A stretch of DNA of 6,003 nt from DASQJJ01 sp035631115 (GCA_035631115.1 DASQJJ010000027.1:1-6003), one strand, 5' to 3'. Numbered from the stretch's first letter, positions 1 through 6,003 are shown. Numbers and translations are program-made. Notes: generated from the letters alone by a model not told the origin.

Positions 1-677
1 ATATATTTTTTTGCAGCCGGTGTAAAAAGGTACGTAACGAATTCATTATTTCCAACAGGGAAAAAACACATATAGCTTCCATTGCCAAGAAATATTCGAA
101 AGATTCCTGTATCTGCAGATACATGCGGAGGGGCTTTTGCCCATGCTATCCAACAGGAAATTCCATAATAGTCAACATCGGTATCTGTAAAAATTTCGCT
201 TCGAATCTGAGATCTAATTCCGTCAGCGCCAACAACTAAGTCAAAATTTTCCTCATTCCCATTATTGAAAGTGACTGTGACTATATTGTCATGTTGCTTG
301 AGCTTTTCAACTTTTGTATTAAATTTTGTATGCAAATCGCCTACACGATTAATGACCATTGAATGTAAAGTGGCCCGAGGAATACCAACAGCCTTTCCGT
401 ACATCTTCTCTATTGCAGAAAAGTCAAGTTTATAGATATGTTTGCCTTTAGTGTCCATCATATGGGTGTTGTAAATTGGAGATCCAACTTCATCTAATTT
501 CTCAAGTAAGTTGAGTTTGCCTAAAACACGCTTTCCCAATGGCCATAGTGCAATTCCATAACCCATATGTTTGTAATGTGGCGCCTGCTCAATAATGGTT
601 ACGTCAACGCCCCCTTGCTTTAAAAATCCTGCTAAGACTAGTCCAGCAAGCCCTGCGCCATCGATAAGTACTTTCAT
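1..677 (-). CDS. FAD-dependent monooxygenase-like oxidoreductase (UbiH/PHBH/TetX superfamily), C-terminus outside window
   Basis: I translated 225 residues by hand from the ATG at 675-677 with no internal stop; the frame is still open at base 1. Members of this class use FAD and NAD(P)H to hydroxylate or epoxidise small, often aromatic or isoprenoid, substrates. Visible in sequence: a Rossmann dinucleotide-binding motif GAGLAG at residues 7-12, an acidic residue (E30) ending the second strand that would hold the FAD ribose, a conserved-type Arg in IPRATLH (R101), and the DG motif GADGIRS at 150-156, which contacts FAD and NAD(P)H in this family. The YYGISCW stretch follows where these enzymes usually carry a Y-x-G-x-x-x-W pattern. 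Full members are about 370-420 residues, so roughly half is missing by truncation at the window edge. It starts three bases after the stop of the Nramp-like gene and is surely co-transcribed. No Shine-Dalgarno is visible, so translational coupling is likely. The substrate cannot be told, and a ubiquinone-pathway role is not supported by anything here. The family call is firm; the reaction is not. Confidence 0.87.
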   Translation of the reverse strand, partial: MKVLIDGAGLAGLVLAGFLKQGGVDVTIIEQAPHYKHMGYGIALWPLGKRVLGKLNLLEKLDEVGSPIYNTHMMDTKGKHIYKLDFSAIEKMYGKAVGIPRATLHSMVINRVGDLHTKFNTKVEKLKQHDNIVTVTFNNGNEENFDLVVGADGIRSQIRSEIFTDTDVDYYGISCWIAWAKAPPHVSADTGIFRIFLGNGSYMCFFPVGNNEFVTYLFTPAAKKY

Positions 678-680
678 ATT

Positions 681-1919
681 TTACAAATTAGGTATAATTC
701 CATACACAATTGTTACTAAAGCTGCAATAACAATAAGAATTGTTGATCCTATTGCAACAAAATTGTATATTCTCCCATTCACATATTTTCCCATAAGATT
801 TTTGTCATTCACAATTTTGAGAAGGAAGAAAAAGAAAATTGGGAGAAGAATACCATTGAGAGACTGTGTATATAATACAATCGCAAATAGCGGAAAAAGG
901 GGTGTTATTACAAGAAGCGCTGGGAAGATCATGCTTAAAAGAAAGATTGTATAAAATGTTTTCCCTTTATTATATGGATCGTCTAGCGATCCAGAAAATC
1001 CAAAAAATTCGGAGAAAGCATACGCAGATGTAAGACTAATAATAACAATACCAATAATTGCAGCATTAATAAGGCCAATGGCAAAAAATGTTGATGCCAA
1101 ATTTCCAACAAAAGGTTTTATTGCAAGCGCTGCTTGCTCTCCAGAAGTTAGGGGAATTTTATGTAAGAAAAGTGTTGCAGCTGTTGCAACCATCATAAAA
1201 TAGGTGAAGAAATTGGACAAGAAAGCTCCAAGAAAAGCTTCCAATTTTGCATAGCCAAGTCTATCAGAGGAAACATTTTTATCTTTCATGTAGCTTTGTA
1301 CAAAAAATTGTCCCCATGGAGTAATGGTTGTTCCGAGGACTGCCATTGATGCAATGAGAAATCCTTTGGTAAAGATAGAATTGTCGGGAATAATAAGATG
1401 TGTTACTGTTGATCCCCAGTCTGGAGATGCTTTCATTGCAGAAAAAAGATAGGCTAAATAGAAAACAATTCCTGTTAGAAATACTTTTTGTGATTTTTCG
1501 TAATTGCTAAAGGTAACAAGAAGAAAGCAAAAAAGAATTGTTATAGCAATGAGTGGGATAACGGGAATATTAAGCATAGTTCCAGCTAGCTTGAGTGCTG
1601 CAAAGTCGGTAAGAAGTGTTCCAAAATTTGCAACAATAATAAGAATAAAAACAAGTGTCGCAATGCGTATACCAAATCGTTCGCGGATAATATCTCCCAA
1701 TCCCTTGCCACTCACAATTGCCACGCGAGATCCCATTTCCTGAGTAATTGCGTAAAGAAATGTTAAAAAGGGAAGGGTAATAAGCATTGCATAACCAAAT
1801 GATGCGCCTGCCATAGAATAGGTAATAACCCCAGCCCCATCGTTGCCTGCCATAGTTGTAATAACAGATGGACCCAAAACTCCAAAGAAGATGAGTGCTT
1901 TTTTAAGTATGCCTTTCAT
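681..1919 (-). CDS. Nramp-family (SLC11) divalent metal transporter, probable Mg2+-type NRMT branch
   Basis: This 412-residue protein is very hydrophobic, with about 11 predicted membrane segments, the usual count for bacterial Nramps. The N-terminal GPSVIT followed by the metal-site loop of helix 1 (N26-D27-G28-A29-G30) aligns with the GPG...DPGN region of MntH. The helix 6 site reads GTTITPWGQFF (196-206), where manganese/iron Nramps have a Met-Pro-His-Asn type motif. Thus the site Asp is kept (D27), while the canonical Asn (at G30), Met (at T200) and His (at W202) are absent. The family is known to use that Met to favour transition metals over hard ions, and Nramp-related magnesium transporters lack it. 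I infer Mg2+, possibly with Mn2+, rather than iron. Its gene begins one base after the stop of the MgtE-like sensor gene and its stop lies three bases before the FAD gene, so all three form one operon. No Shine-Dalgarno is seen at its ATG; coupling to the upstream gene is likely. An ordinary MntH annotation would be misleading. Confidence 0.9.
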   Translation of the reverse strand: MKGILKKALIFFGVLGPSVITTMAGNDGAGVITYSMAGASFGYAMLITLPFLTFLYAITQEMGSRVAIVSGKGLGDIIRERFGIRIATLVFILIIVANFGTLLTDFAALKLAGTMLNIPVIPLIAITILFCFLLVTFSNYEKSQKVFLTGIVFYLAYLFSAMKASPDWGSTVTHLIIPDNSIFTKGFLIASMAVLGTTITPWGQFFVQSYMKDKNVSSDRLGYAKLEAFLGAFLSNFFTYFMMVATAATLFLHKIPLTSGEQAALAIKPFVGNLASTFFAIGLINAAIIGIVIISLTSAYAFSEFFGFSGSLDDPYNKGKTFYTIFLLSMIFPALLVITPLFPLFAIVLYTQSLNGILLPIFFFFLLKIVNDKNLMGKYVNGRIYNFVAIGSTILIVIAALVTIVYGIIPNL

Positions 1920-1920
1920 A

Positions 1921-3129
1921 TTACGATGTATGATCTTTTAATAAATCTTCAGAAATGTCCTGAAGAGAAACAATGCCAAGAAGGGATTTATTCTCATTAA
2001 CAATTGGCATTGCGTAGAGATGGTATTTAAGTAATTTATTCGCAACAATCTCTTTTGGTGTTGTAAGACGTCCCAAAACAAGATTTTGATTCATTATTCG
2101 AAAAAGCTGCGTATCGGGCTTTTGGGTAAGCAGCTCTGACAAATTAATTACCCCAACCAATTGATCTTGCTTATTCTTTACATATATATAAAAAATTTCA
2201 GAAAAATCGTCAGCAACTTTTTTAACTGCTTCGATTGCATCTCTTACTGTTTTGTCAGAATTGACTGTCAAGAAATCTGAAGTCATCAAGTGGCCAACAG
2301 GAGTTTTGGCATGAGACAGAAGTTGCTCTAAATCTGCCCTGACGTCTTTCTTCATTTTGGAAAGGATTTCATTTTTCTTTTTACTATTTAATGCTAATAG
2401 CACATCAACTGCTTCGTCTGGGTCTATAAGAGAAAGGATTTCTGCGGATTTTTCTGCTGGGAATCTATTTAATACTTCCTCCTGGTAGTTAAGCTTTAAG
2501 TCTGCAATAACTTTGGCAGACATTTCCTTATCCATTACCTTAAGAATATTAAGAGCATTAGTAATTGTTGTTTTTTCCAAATCATCGGCCAAATCTTCCG
2601 GAAACATCTTTTTTAATTGCTCCTGAGCTTTTTTAAGAACAATTCTCCCATTCTGCAGCTCTTTTGGCTGAATTTCGCTCCATGGAATAAATTCGGAAGA
2701 TTTTGTGAGAGGGAGATTGCGTACGAAATCCTCAAACATGCGTCCAAAGAAAAGCCAGCGGAGAATTCCTCGAAATCCAATATCTATACCAGAAATAGCA
2801 TATTGAGGAGTAGTGTTAATAACAACATCGTTAACACGAATTATTTTTGACCCTTTTAAATCAACTATTTGCTGATTCTGTAAATTTTTAGAAAGAGAAA
2901 TTTCATTTTCCTTTTGCTCGTCCTCAGCGAAATCATTAAGATAAATTCCCTTTCCATTAAATTTCCTTACAGAATTGATAGGAAGGATATGATTTTGCTT
3001 ACCATCCACGACAATTTTGGTGAGGAGAGGAGTCTCAACAGGAAGGAAAAGTACATCTTTAAGTCTTCCAAGAAGATTTCCTTCCTGGGTAAAGACCTTT
3101 TTATTATATATTTCAGAAAAGTAAATCAT
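1921..3129 (-). CDS. Soluble magnesium-sensor-like protein: PRC-barrel(s), MgtE N domain, two CBS domains
   Basis: This 402-residue protein has no membrane helix. Residues 1-66 and roughly 86-157 look like PRC-barrel units (strand-rich; each begins near an I-x-x-KV or I-x-x-LKGSKI stretch followed by a G/N-rich turn). Residues about 165-270 are helical and match the MgtE N domain, with repeated FPEDLADDL, FPAEKSAEIL and DPDEAVDVLLAL units. The link TPVGHLMTSDFLTV (276-289) is the usual MgtE-N to CBS junction, followed by CBS1 (about 276-335, ending GVINLSELL) and CBS2 (about 340-398, with YAMPIVNENKSLLGIVSLQDI). In MgtE channels the N and CBS domains bind Mg2+ and close the pore when cell Mg2+ is high. 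Here the channel domain is missing, and the next gene, one base away, is an Nramp-type transporter. I infer that this protein senses Mg2+ (or a CBS nucleotide ligand) and gates or regulates that transporter, perhaps docking through the PRC part. The ATG is chosen because MIYFSEIYNKKV is a typical PRC start and a strong promoter ends just before it. Domain calls are good; function is inferred. Confidence 0.88.
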   Translation of the reverse strand: MIYFSEIYNKKVFTQEGNLLGRLKDVLFLPVETPLLTKIVVDGKQNHILPINSVRKFNGKGIYLNDFAEDEQKENEISLSKNLQNQQIVDLKGSKIIRVNDVVINTTPQYAISGIDIGFRGILRWLFFGRMFEDFVRNLPLTKSSEFIPWSEIQPKELQNGRIVLKKAQEQLKKMFPEDLADDLEKTTITNALNILKVMDKEMSAKVIADLKLNYQEEVLNRFPAEKSAEILSLIDPDEAVDVLLALNSKKKNEILSKMKKDVRADLEQLLSHAKTPVGHLMTSDFLTVNSDKTVRDAIEAVKKVADDFSEIFYIYVKNKQDQLVGVINLSELLTQKPDTQLFRIMNQNLVLGRLTTPKEIVANKLLKYHLYAMPIVNENKSLLGIVSLQDISEDLLKDHTS

Positions 3130-3138
3130 GACCTATTA

Positions 3139-3168
3139 ATTGTAGGAGCCTCGTACTGAGTGTGTCAA
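3139..3168 (-). promoter_or_regulatory. Sigma-70-type promoter of the sensor/transporter/FAD operon, predicted near-leaderless
   Basis: On the minus strand a perfect -35 TTGACA (3163-3168) is followed after 18 bases by TACAAT (3139-3144), a 5/6 match to the -10 consensus. Normal spacing puts the transcript start at about 3132, only three bases before the ATG at 3129. The mRNA would therefore have essentially no leader and no room for a Shine-Dalgarno sequence. The promoter stands back to back with the lon promoter. Confidence 0.75.
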
Positions 3169-3186
3169 CCACGCAAAACTGATCTC

Positions 3187-3215
3187 TTGACAATTAGCAC
3201 CATCTTTGTTAGAGT
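3187..3215 (+). promoter_or_regulatory. Sigma-70-type promoter of lon
   Basis: A perfect -35 TTGACA (3187-3192) and, after 17 bases, TAGAGT (3210-3215; 4/6 match to TATAAT) make a housekeeping-type promoter. The predicted start is about 3222, which gives a leader of about 37 bases before the lon ATG. The -10 overlaps the right arm of the CIRCE operator, so repressor binding would block polymerase. The weak -10 and strong -35 fit a gene that is kept low and induced. Confidence 0.72.
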
Positions 3216-3220
3216 GCTAA
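3194..3220. promoter_or_regulatory. CIRCE operator (HrcA binding site) controlling lon
   Basis: The inverted repeat TTAGCACCA (3194-3202), nine-base spacer (3203-3211), GAGTGCTAA (3212-3220) matches the CIRCE consensus TTAGCACTC-N9-GAGTGCTAA at 16 of 18 arm positions. The right arm is perfect; the left arm differs only in its last two bases. CIRCE is the site of the heat-shock repressor HrcA, which usually controls groESL and dnaK operons. Here it sits between and over the lon promoter elements, as expected for a working operator. HrcA itself is not in the window. Confidence 0.9.
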
Positions 3221-3223
3221 TAC

Positions 3224-3251
3224 AAGGTTAAAAAGGAAAATCCTCAACCTT
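3224..3251 (+). other. Stem-loop in the lon mRNA leader
   Basis: AAGGTT (3224-3229) pairs perfectly with AACCTT (3246-3251). Inside it AGGA (3234-3237) pairs with TCCT (3241-3244) around an AAA loop, leaving an internal loop of four A on one side and one C on the other. The structure would take up nearly all of the predicted leader and end seven bases before the ATG. The only Shine-Dalgarno-like bases (AGGA) are in the inner stem and are 21 bases from the ATG, too far for normal use. The stem is weak (mostly A-U). It is not followed by a T run, so it is not a terminator. Any regulatory role is speculative. Confidence 0.45.
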
Positions 3252-3258
3252 AATAATT

Positions 3259-5631
3259 ATGGACAAGTTAATTCCTATTATTCCAATTCGAGATGGCATC
3301 ATTTTCCCCAATACAGATGCTGTTCTTACGTTTGGAAGACAGAAGTCTCTTAATGCACTCGAATCGTCATTTCAAAACGAAAGAATTGTATGTTTTGTCT
3401 TGCAAAAAAATTCACGAGTTAACGAGCCAGACATAGATGATTTATATGAAGTTGGTACTCTTTCTCGAATTGAGCGAATGATTCGTACCAATGGAGAAAT
3501 AAATGCGCAAGTAAAAGGCTTAAGTCGTGTCAAAATAGTTGGATACGAGGAGCATGAGGCATATCTTCTAGCGCGAGTCGTGGAGTTGCCAGATGTTGTA
3601 GAAGAAACACCAGAGTTGAAGGCTTTATGCAATCATATTACGAATGAATTTAGACGCGCTATGAATTTAGGAAAATCTACAGATTTCTTGGTATTCATGA
3701 ATATCATGTCTGAGAATTCTCCAGTGGAATTGGCAGATTTAGTTGCATCGGCACTAGACCTTAAGCCCCAAGAGAGACAAAACCTTCTAGAAATGACGAA
3801 TGTTAAGCAGAGACTAGAGAAAATTACCGACTTGCTCTCTCGAGAGATTAAAGTTTTGGAATTAGAAAAACGAATTGCATCCAAAACCCAAGAACAATTC
3901 GAAAAAGGCGCACGTCAAGCACTTCTTCGTGAGCGTCTTAAGACAATAGAAAAAGAATTAGGCGAAGAAGGAGATGAAGCAGGAGAATTGAAAGAGCTTA
4001 TGGACAAGATTGCCAAAGCTAAAATGCCTGAGGATGTAGAAGAAAAAGCTAAGAAAGAGGCAAAAAAACTCTCGCAAATGAATCAATTCAATCCAGAAGC
4101 AGGATATATTAGAAATTATTTAGAATGGCTTACCGATGTCCCATGGAGCGAGGAGAGTAAAGATAATGTAGATATAGCATCTGCGGAAAAATTACTAGAT
4201 GAAGATCATTTTGGCCTTAAGAAGGCAAAAGAAAGAATTATCGAGTATCTAGCAGTACGAAAATTATCGGGAAAAATGAAGGGTCCAATTCTTTGTTTTG
4301 CAGGTCCTCCCGGTGTGGGTAAAACATCTATTGGTAAGTCTATTGCCAAAGCGTTAGGGAGAAAATTTGTCAAAGTATCTTTAGGTGGTATTCGGGACGA
4401 AGCAGAAATCCGCGGACACAGACGTACCTATGTTGGCGCTATGCCAGGACGAATCATTCAAGGCATAAAAGATGCAGGGACAAGAAATCCAGTCTTCATG
4501 TTGGATGAGATAGACAAAGTTGGTGCAGATTTTAGGGGTGATCCAACAGCAGCACTTCTTGAAGCACTAGATCCAGAGCAAAATAATGCATTTTCAGACC
4601 ATTACTTGGAAGTCCCATACGATTTAAGCAACGTTATGTTTATTACAACGGCTAATGTATTGGACACCATTCCTCCAGCTCTCAGAGACAGACTCGAGAT
4701 TATTCAATTTGCTGGATACACACAGGATGAGAAATTTAATATTGCGAAAAATTTCTTATTTAAAAAACTCCTTGAGCAAAACGGTCTTAAGGATGGTCAG
4801 ATAGATATTACCGATAAGGCACTTAAATTTGTTATTACTCATTACACAAGAGAAGCAGGAGTAAGAAATTTAGAGCGAAAATTAGCAGCAATTTATCGAA
4901 AAGTTGCTAAAGAAATTGCAGAAGGCAAAACAAAATCGATTACAGTCGGAGAAAAAGAAGCAGAAAAATATTTGGGTCCAATTGTTTTCTCAGAAAGTCT
5001 TATCGAGAAAAAAGATGAAGTCGGTATGTCCACAGGTATGGCATGGACACAGGCAGGCGGCGACATTCTCTTTATAGAAGTTGCACTTATGCCAGGAAAA
5101 GGAGTACTCACTCTCACAGGACAATTGGGAGATGTTATGAAAGAATCAGCACGCGCTGCACTTTCCTACATCCGTTCAAAAGCACATCTACTTGGTATAC
5201 CAGATAAAGTGTTTTCCAAAACAGATATTCACGTTCATGTACCAGAAGGTGCAGTACCAAAAGATGGCCCATCTGCAGGTGGAGCAATAACAACAGCAAT
5301 TATATCTGCATTTACCAAAAATCCAGTAAAGCGCACTGTTGCTATGACTGGAGAAGTAACACTTCGAGGAAGAATTTTGGAAATTGGTGGAGTAAAAGAA
5401 AAAGTTATTGCAGCACATAGAGCAGGAATTAAGACAGTTATTCTGCCAAAAGATAATAAGAAAGACTTAGAAGATATTCCAAAAGAGGTTATTAAAGACT
5501 TGCAATTTGTCTTTGTGAGTAGTGTTGATGATATCCTGCCAGTTGCTTTTGCAAAGCCAATTAGAAAAGCACTACCAGCACCAGAATCCATAGAGCATGC
5601 GGTCCTTCATAAGCCTCAACAAGCAGACTAG
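3259..5631 (+). CDS. lon: ATP-dependent protease LonA (endopeptidase La)
   Basis: This 790-residue protein is near the usual LonA length (about 780-810) and appears complete. Lon is a cytosolic homohexamer that unfolds and degrades misfolded and short-lived regulatory proteins using ATP. Domains: LON substrate-binding N domain about 4-190 (LIPIIPIRDGIIFP start), helical linker about 190-300, then the AAA+ module after YLEWLTDVPW. Seen in it: Walker A GPPGVGKTS (349-357, K355), Walker B VFMLDE (412-417), sensor-1 N466, candidate arginine finger in LRDRLE (R476/R478), and sensor-2 R536 in GVRNLER. The C-terminal protease domain has the Ser-Lys dyad: S672 in PKDGPSAGG and K715 in GGVKEKVIAAHRAG, 43 residues apart as in E. 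coli Lon. The ATG is fixed by homology and by a stop codon at 3229-3231 in the same frame with no start between. No Shine-Dalgarno lies at normal distance. A CIRCE-bearing promoter upstream implies HrcA-controlled heat induction. No terminator is seen before the next gene. No defect is visible. Confidence 0.98.
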   Translation: MDKLIPIIPIRDGIIFPNTDAVLTFGRQKSLNALESSFQNERIVCFVLQKNSRVNEPDIDDLYEVGTLSRIERMIRTNGEINAQVKGLSRVKIVGYEEHEAYLLARVVELPDVVEETPELKALCNHITNEFRRAMNLGKSTDFLVFMNIMSENSPVELADLVASALDLKPQERQNLLEMTNVKQRLEKITDLLSREIKVLELEKRIASKTQEQFEKGARQALLRERLKTIEKELGEEGDEAGELKELMDKIAKAKMPEDVEEKAKKEAKKLSQMNQFNPEAGYIRNYLEWLTDVPWSEESKDNVDIASAEKLLDEDHFGLKKAKERIIEYLAVRKLSGKMKGPILCFAGPPGVGKTSIGKSIAKALGRKFVKVSLGGIRDEAEIRGHRRTYVGAMPGRIIQGIKDAGTRNPVFMLDEIDKVGADFRGDPTAALLEALDPEQNNAFSDHYLEVPYDLSNVMFITTANVLDTIPPALRDRLEIIQFAGYTQDEKFNIAKNFLFKKLLEQNGLKDGQIDITDKALKFVITHYTREAGVRNLERKLAAIYRKVAKEIAEGKTKSITVGEKEAEKYLGPIVFSESLIEKKDEVGMSTGMAWTQAGGDILFIEVALMPGKGVLTLTGQLGDVMKESARAALSYIRSKAHLLGIPDKVFSKTDIHVHVPEGAVPKDGPSAGGAITTAIISAFTKNPVKRTVAMTGEVTLRGRILEIGGVKEKVIAAHRAGIKTVILPKDNKKDLEDIPKEVIKDLQFVFVSSVDDILPVAFAKPIRKALPAPESIEHAVLHKPQQAD

Positions 5632-5639
5632 CAACAATC

Positions 5640-5648
5640 TGGTATACT
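5640..5648 (+). promoter_or_regulatory. Extended -10 promoter element before the CcdA-like gene
   Basis: TGGTATACT (5640-5648) is an extended -10 (TG-N-TATACT; hexamer 5/6 to TATAAT). No convincing -35 lies 17 bases upstream, which extended -10 promoters can do without. Normal spacing puts the transcript start at about 5655, exactly the G of the GTG start codon, so a leaderless mRNA is predicted. The element lies in the 23-base gap after lon. Confidence 0.5.
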
Positions 5649-5654
5649 AAATAC

Positions 5655-6003
5655 GTGATCCTGCTTTTTTTCTTTGCTTTTCTTTCTGGTATTGTTACCA
5701 TTGCAGCGCCGTGTATTTGGCCGCTGCTTCCACTCATTCTTTCCAGTACCACAACAGGTGGACATAGAAAGCCTTTGGGTATAACACTTGGTATTATTCT
5801 TAGTTTTGGGCTTCTTACGCTTTTTCTTTCTTCCCTTATTGCAGTTATTCCTTTTAATGCAAATGTGTTGCGCTATTTTGCTGTGGGTGTTATTGGGATT
5901 TTAGGACTCACGCTTCTTGTTCCGCGTCTTTCGAAAGTTTTAGAAGGATGGGTAAGTAGGCTTAGTGGGAAATTTGGCACAACAAATACCTCAACTGGAT
6001 TTT
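5655..6003 (+). CDS. CcdA/DsbD-type membrane thiol-disulfide (cytochrome c biogenesis) protein, C-terminus outside window
   Basis: I translated 116 codons by hand from GTG 5655; the frame is open at the right edge. CcdA/DsbD transmembrane proteins carry electrons from cytosolic thioredoxin across the membrane through a pair of cysteines, to reduce outside thiols or serve cytochrome c maturation. Seen here: membrane segment 1 (about 2-29) with the family signature A-P-C-I-W-P-L-L-P at 18-26, including C20, the first redox cysteine. Segments 2 (about 41-65) and 3 (about 71-90) follow, with a positively charged stretch around H37-K39. The second redox cysteine would lie in a later helix, outside the window. 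The GTG is the only usual start in this frame between the stop at 5610-5612 and the signature helix, and it gives a helix of normal length. No Shine-Dalgarno is visible; an extended -10 sits just upstream. It may also be co-transcribed with lon. Family call good; partner and exact role unknown. Confidence 0.85.
   Translation, partial: MILLFFFAFLSGIVTIAAPCIWPLLPLILSSTTTGGHRKPLGITLGIILSFGLLTLFLSSLIAVIPFNANVLRYFAVGVIGILGLTLLVPRLSKVLEGWVSRLSGKFGTTNTSTGF

Noticed and set aside
595..954. A 119-codon open frame on the plus strand
   Set aside because: It is antisense to the FAD gene start and the Nramp C-terminus, both well-supported genes; its product is low-complexity and matches no family I know.
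681..1919. Naming the transporter mntH (Mn2+ importer)
   Set aside because: The helix 1 and helix 6 metal motifs differ from MntH at the Asn, Met and His positions, and the neighbour is an Mg2+-type sensor.
1921..3129. Annotating the 402-residue protein as an MgtE magnesium channel
   Set aside because: It has the MgtE-N and CBS parts but no membrane domain after the CBS pair; the reading frame stops normally right after CBS2.
2617..3159. Short plus-strand frames (77 and 81 codons) opposite the sensor gene
   Set aside because: They are antisense to clear PRC and MgtE-N coding sequence, and the second one crosses the minus-strand promoter.
5188..5591. Two overlapping minus-strand open frames, up to 118 codons
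   Set aside because: They lie wholly opposite the conserved Lon protease domain and are mirror frames of it, with no start signals or recognisable domain.
5632..5654. A rho-independent terminator after lon
   Set aside because: The 23-base gap has no GC-rich inverted repeat or T tract; read-through into the CcdA-like gene is more likely.
5561..5752. A 63-codon minus-strand frame across the lon/CcdA junction
   Set aside because: It overlaps the Lon C-terminus and the CcdA signature helix on the opposite strand; no supporting signal.
1..6003. Alternative genetic code (UGA as Gly, found in some Patescibacteria)
   Set aside because: All five genes read as intact conserved proteins with the standard code, and no gene needs read-through of TGA.

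Overview
The window is a compact, AT-rich bacterial segment with five protein genes and almost no non-coding DNA. Two gene sets diverge from a 129-base control region at 3130-3258. No RNA gene, mobile element, CRISPR array or long repeat was seen. Nothing here is taxonomically diagnostic. The AT-rich genes, 1-3 base gene spacing, lack of clear Shine-Dalgarno sequences and two promoters that appear to start transcripts at or next to the start codon fit a small-genome lineage such as Patescibacteria (Candidate Phyla Radiation). That placement is a low-confidence inference. All visible reading frames work with the standard code, and the stops used are TAA, TAA and TAG.

Left half, minus strand, read from 3129 towards 1: a three-gene operon. 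The first gene encodes a soluble protein with two PRC-barrel-like regions, an MgtE-type N domain and a CBS pair; this is the magnesium-sensing cytosolic part of MgtE without its channel. One base later comes an Nramp-fold membrane transporter whose two metal-binding motifs are not those of the manganese/iron Nramps and resemble the magnesium-transporting Nramp-related branch. Three bases later comes an FAD-dependent monooxygenase-like protein that runs off the left edge. The first two genes look like a split magnesium uptake system with sensor and transporter on separate chains. The role of the third is unknown.

Right half, plus strand: a full-length LonA ATP-dependent protease (3259-5631) with all catalytic and ATPase residues present. 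Its promoter is overlaid by a CIRCE operator, so it is probably repressed by HrcA and induced by heat or misfolded protein. Twenty-three bases after lon, a CcdA/DsbD-type membrane thiol-disulfide transporter starts at a GTG and runs off the right edge. It has its own extended -10 element and may also be read from lon.

The control region holds two back-to-back sigma-70-type promoters. The minus-strand promoter predicts an essentially leaderless mRNA. The lon promoter predicts a leader of about 37 bases, mostly folded into a weak hairpin. The most interesting points are the split Mg2+ sensor/transporter pair, the CIRCE control of lon and the apparent leaderless starts.
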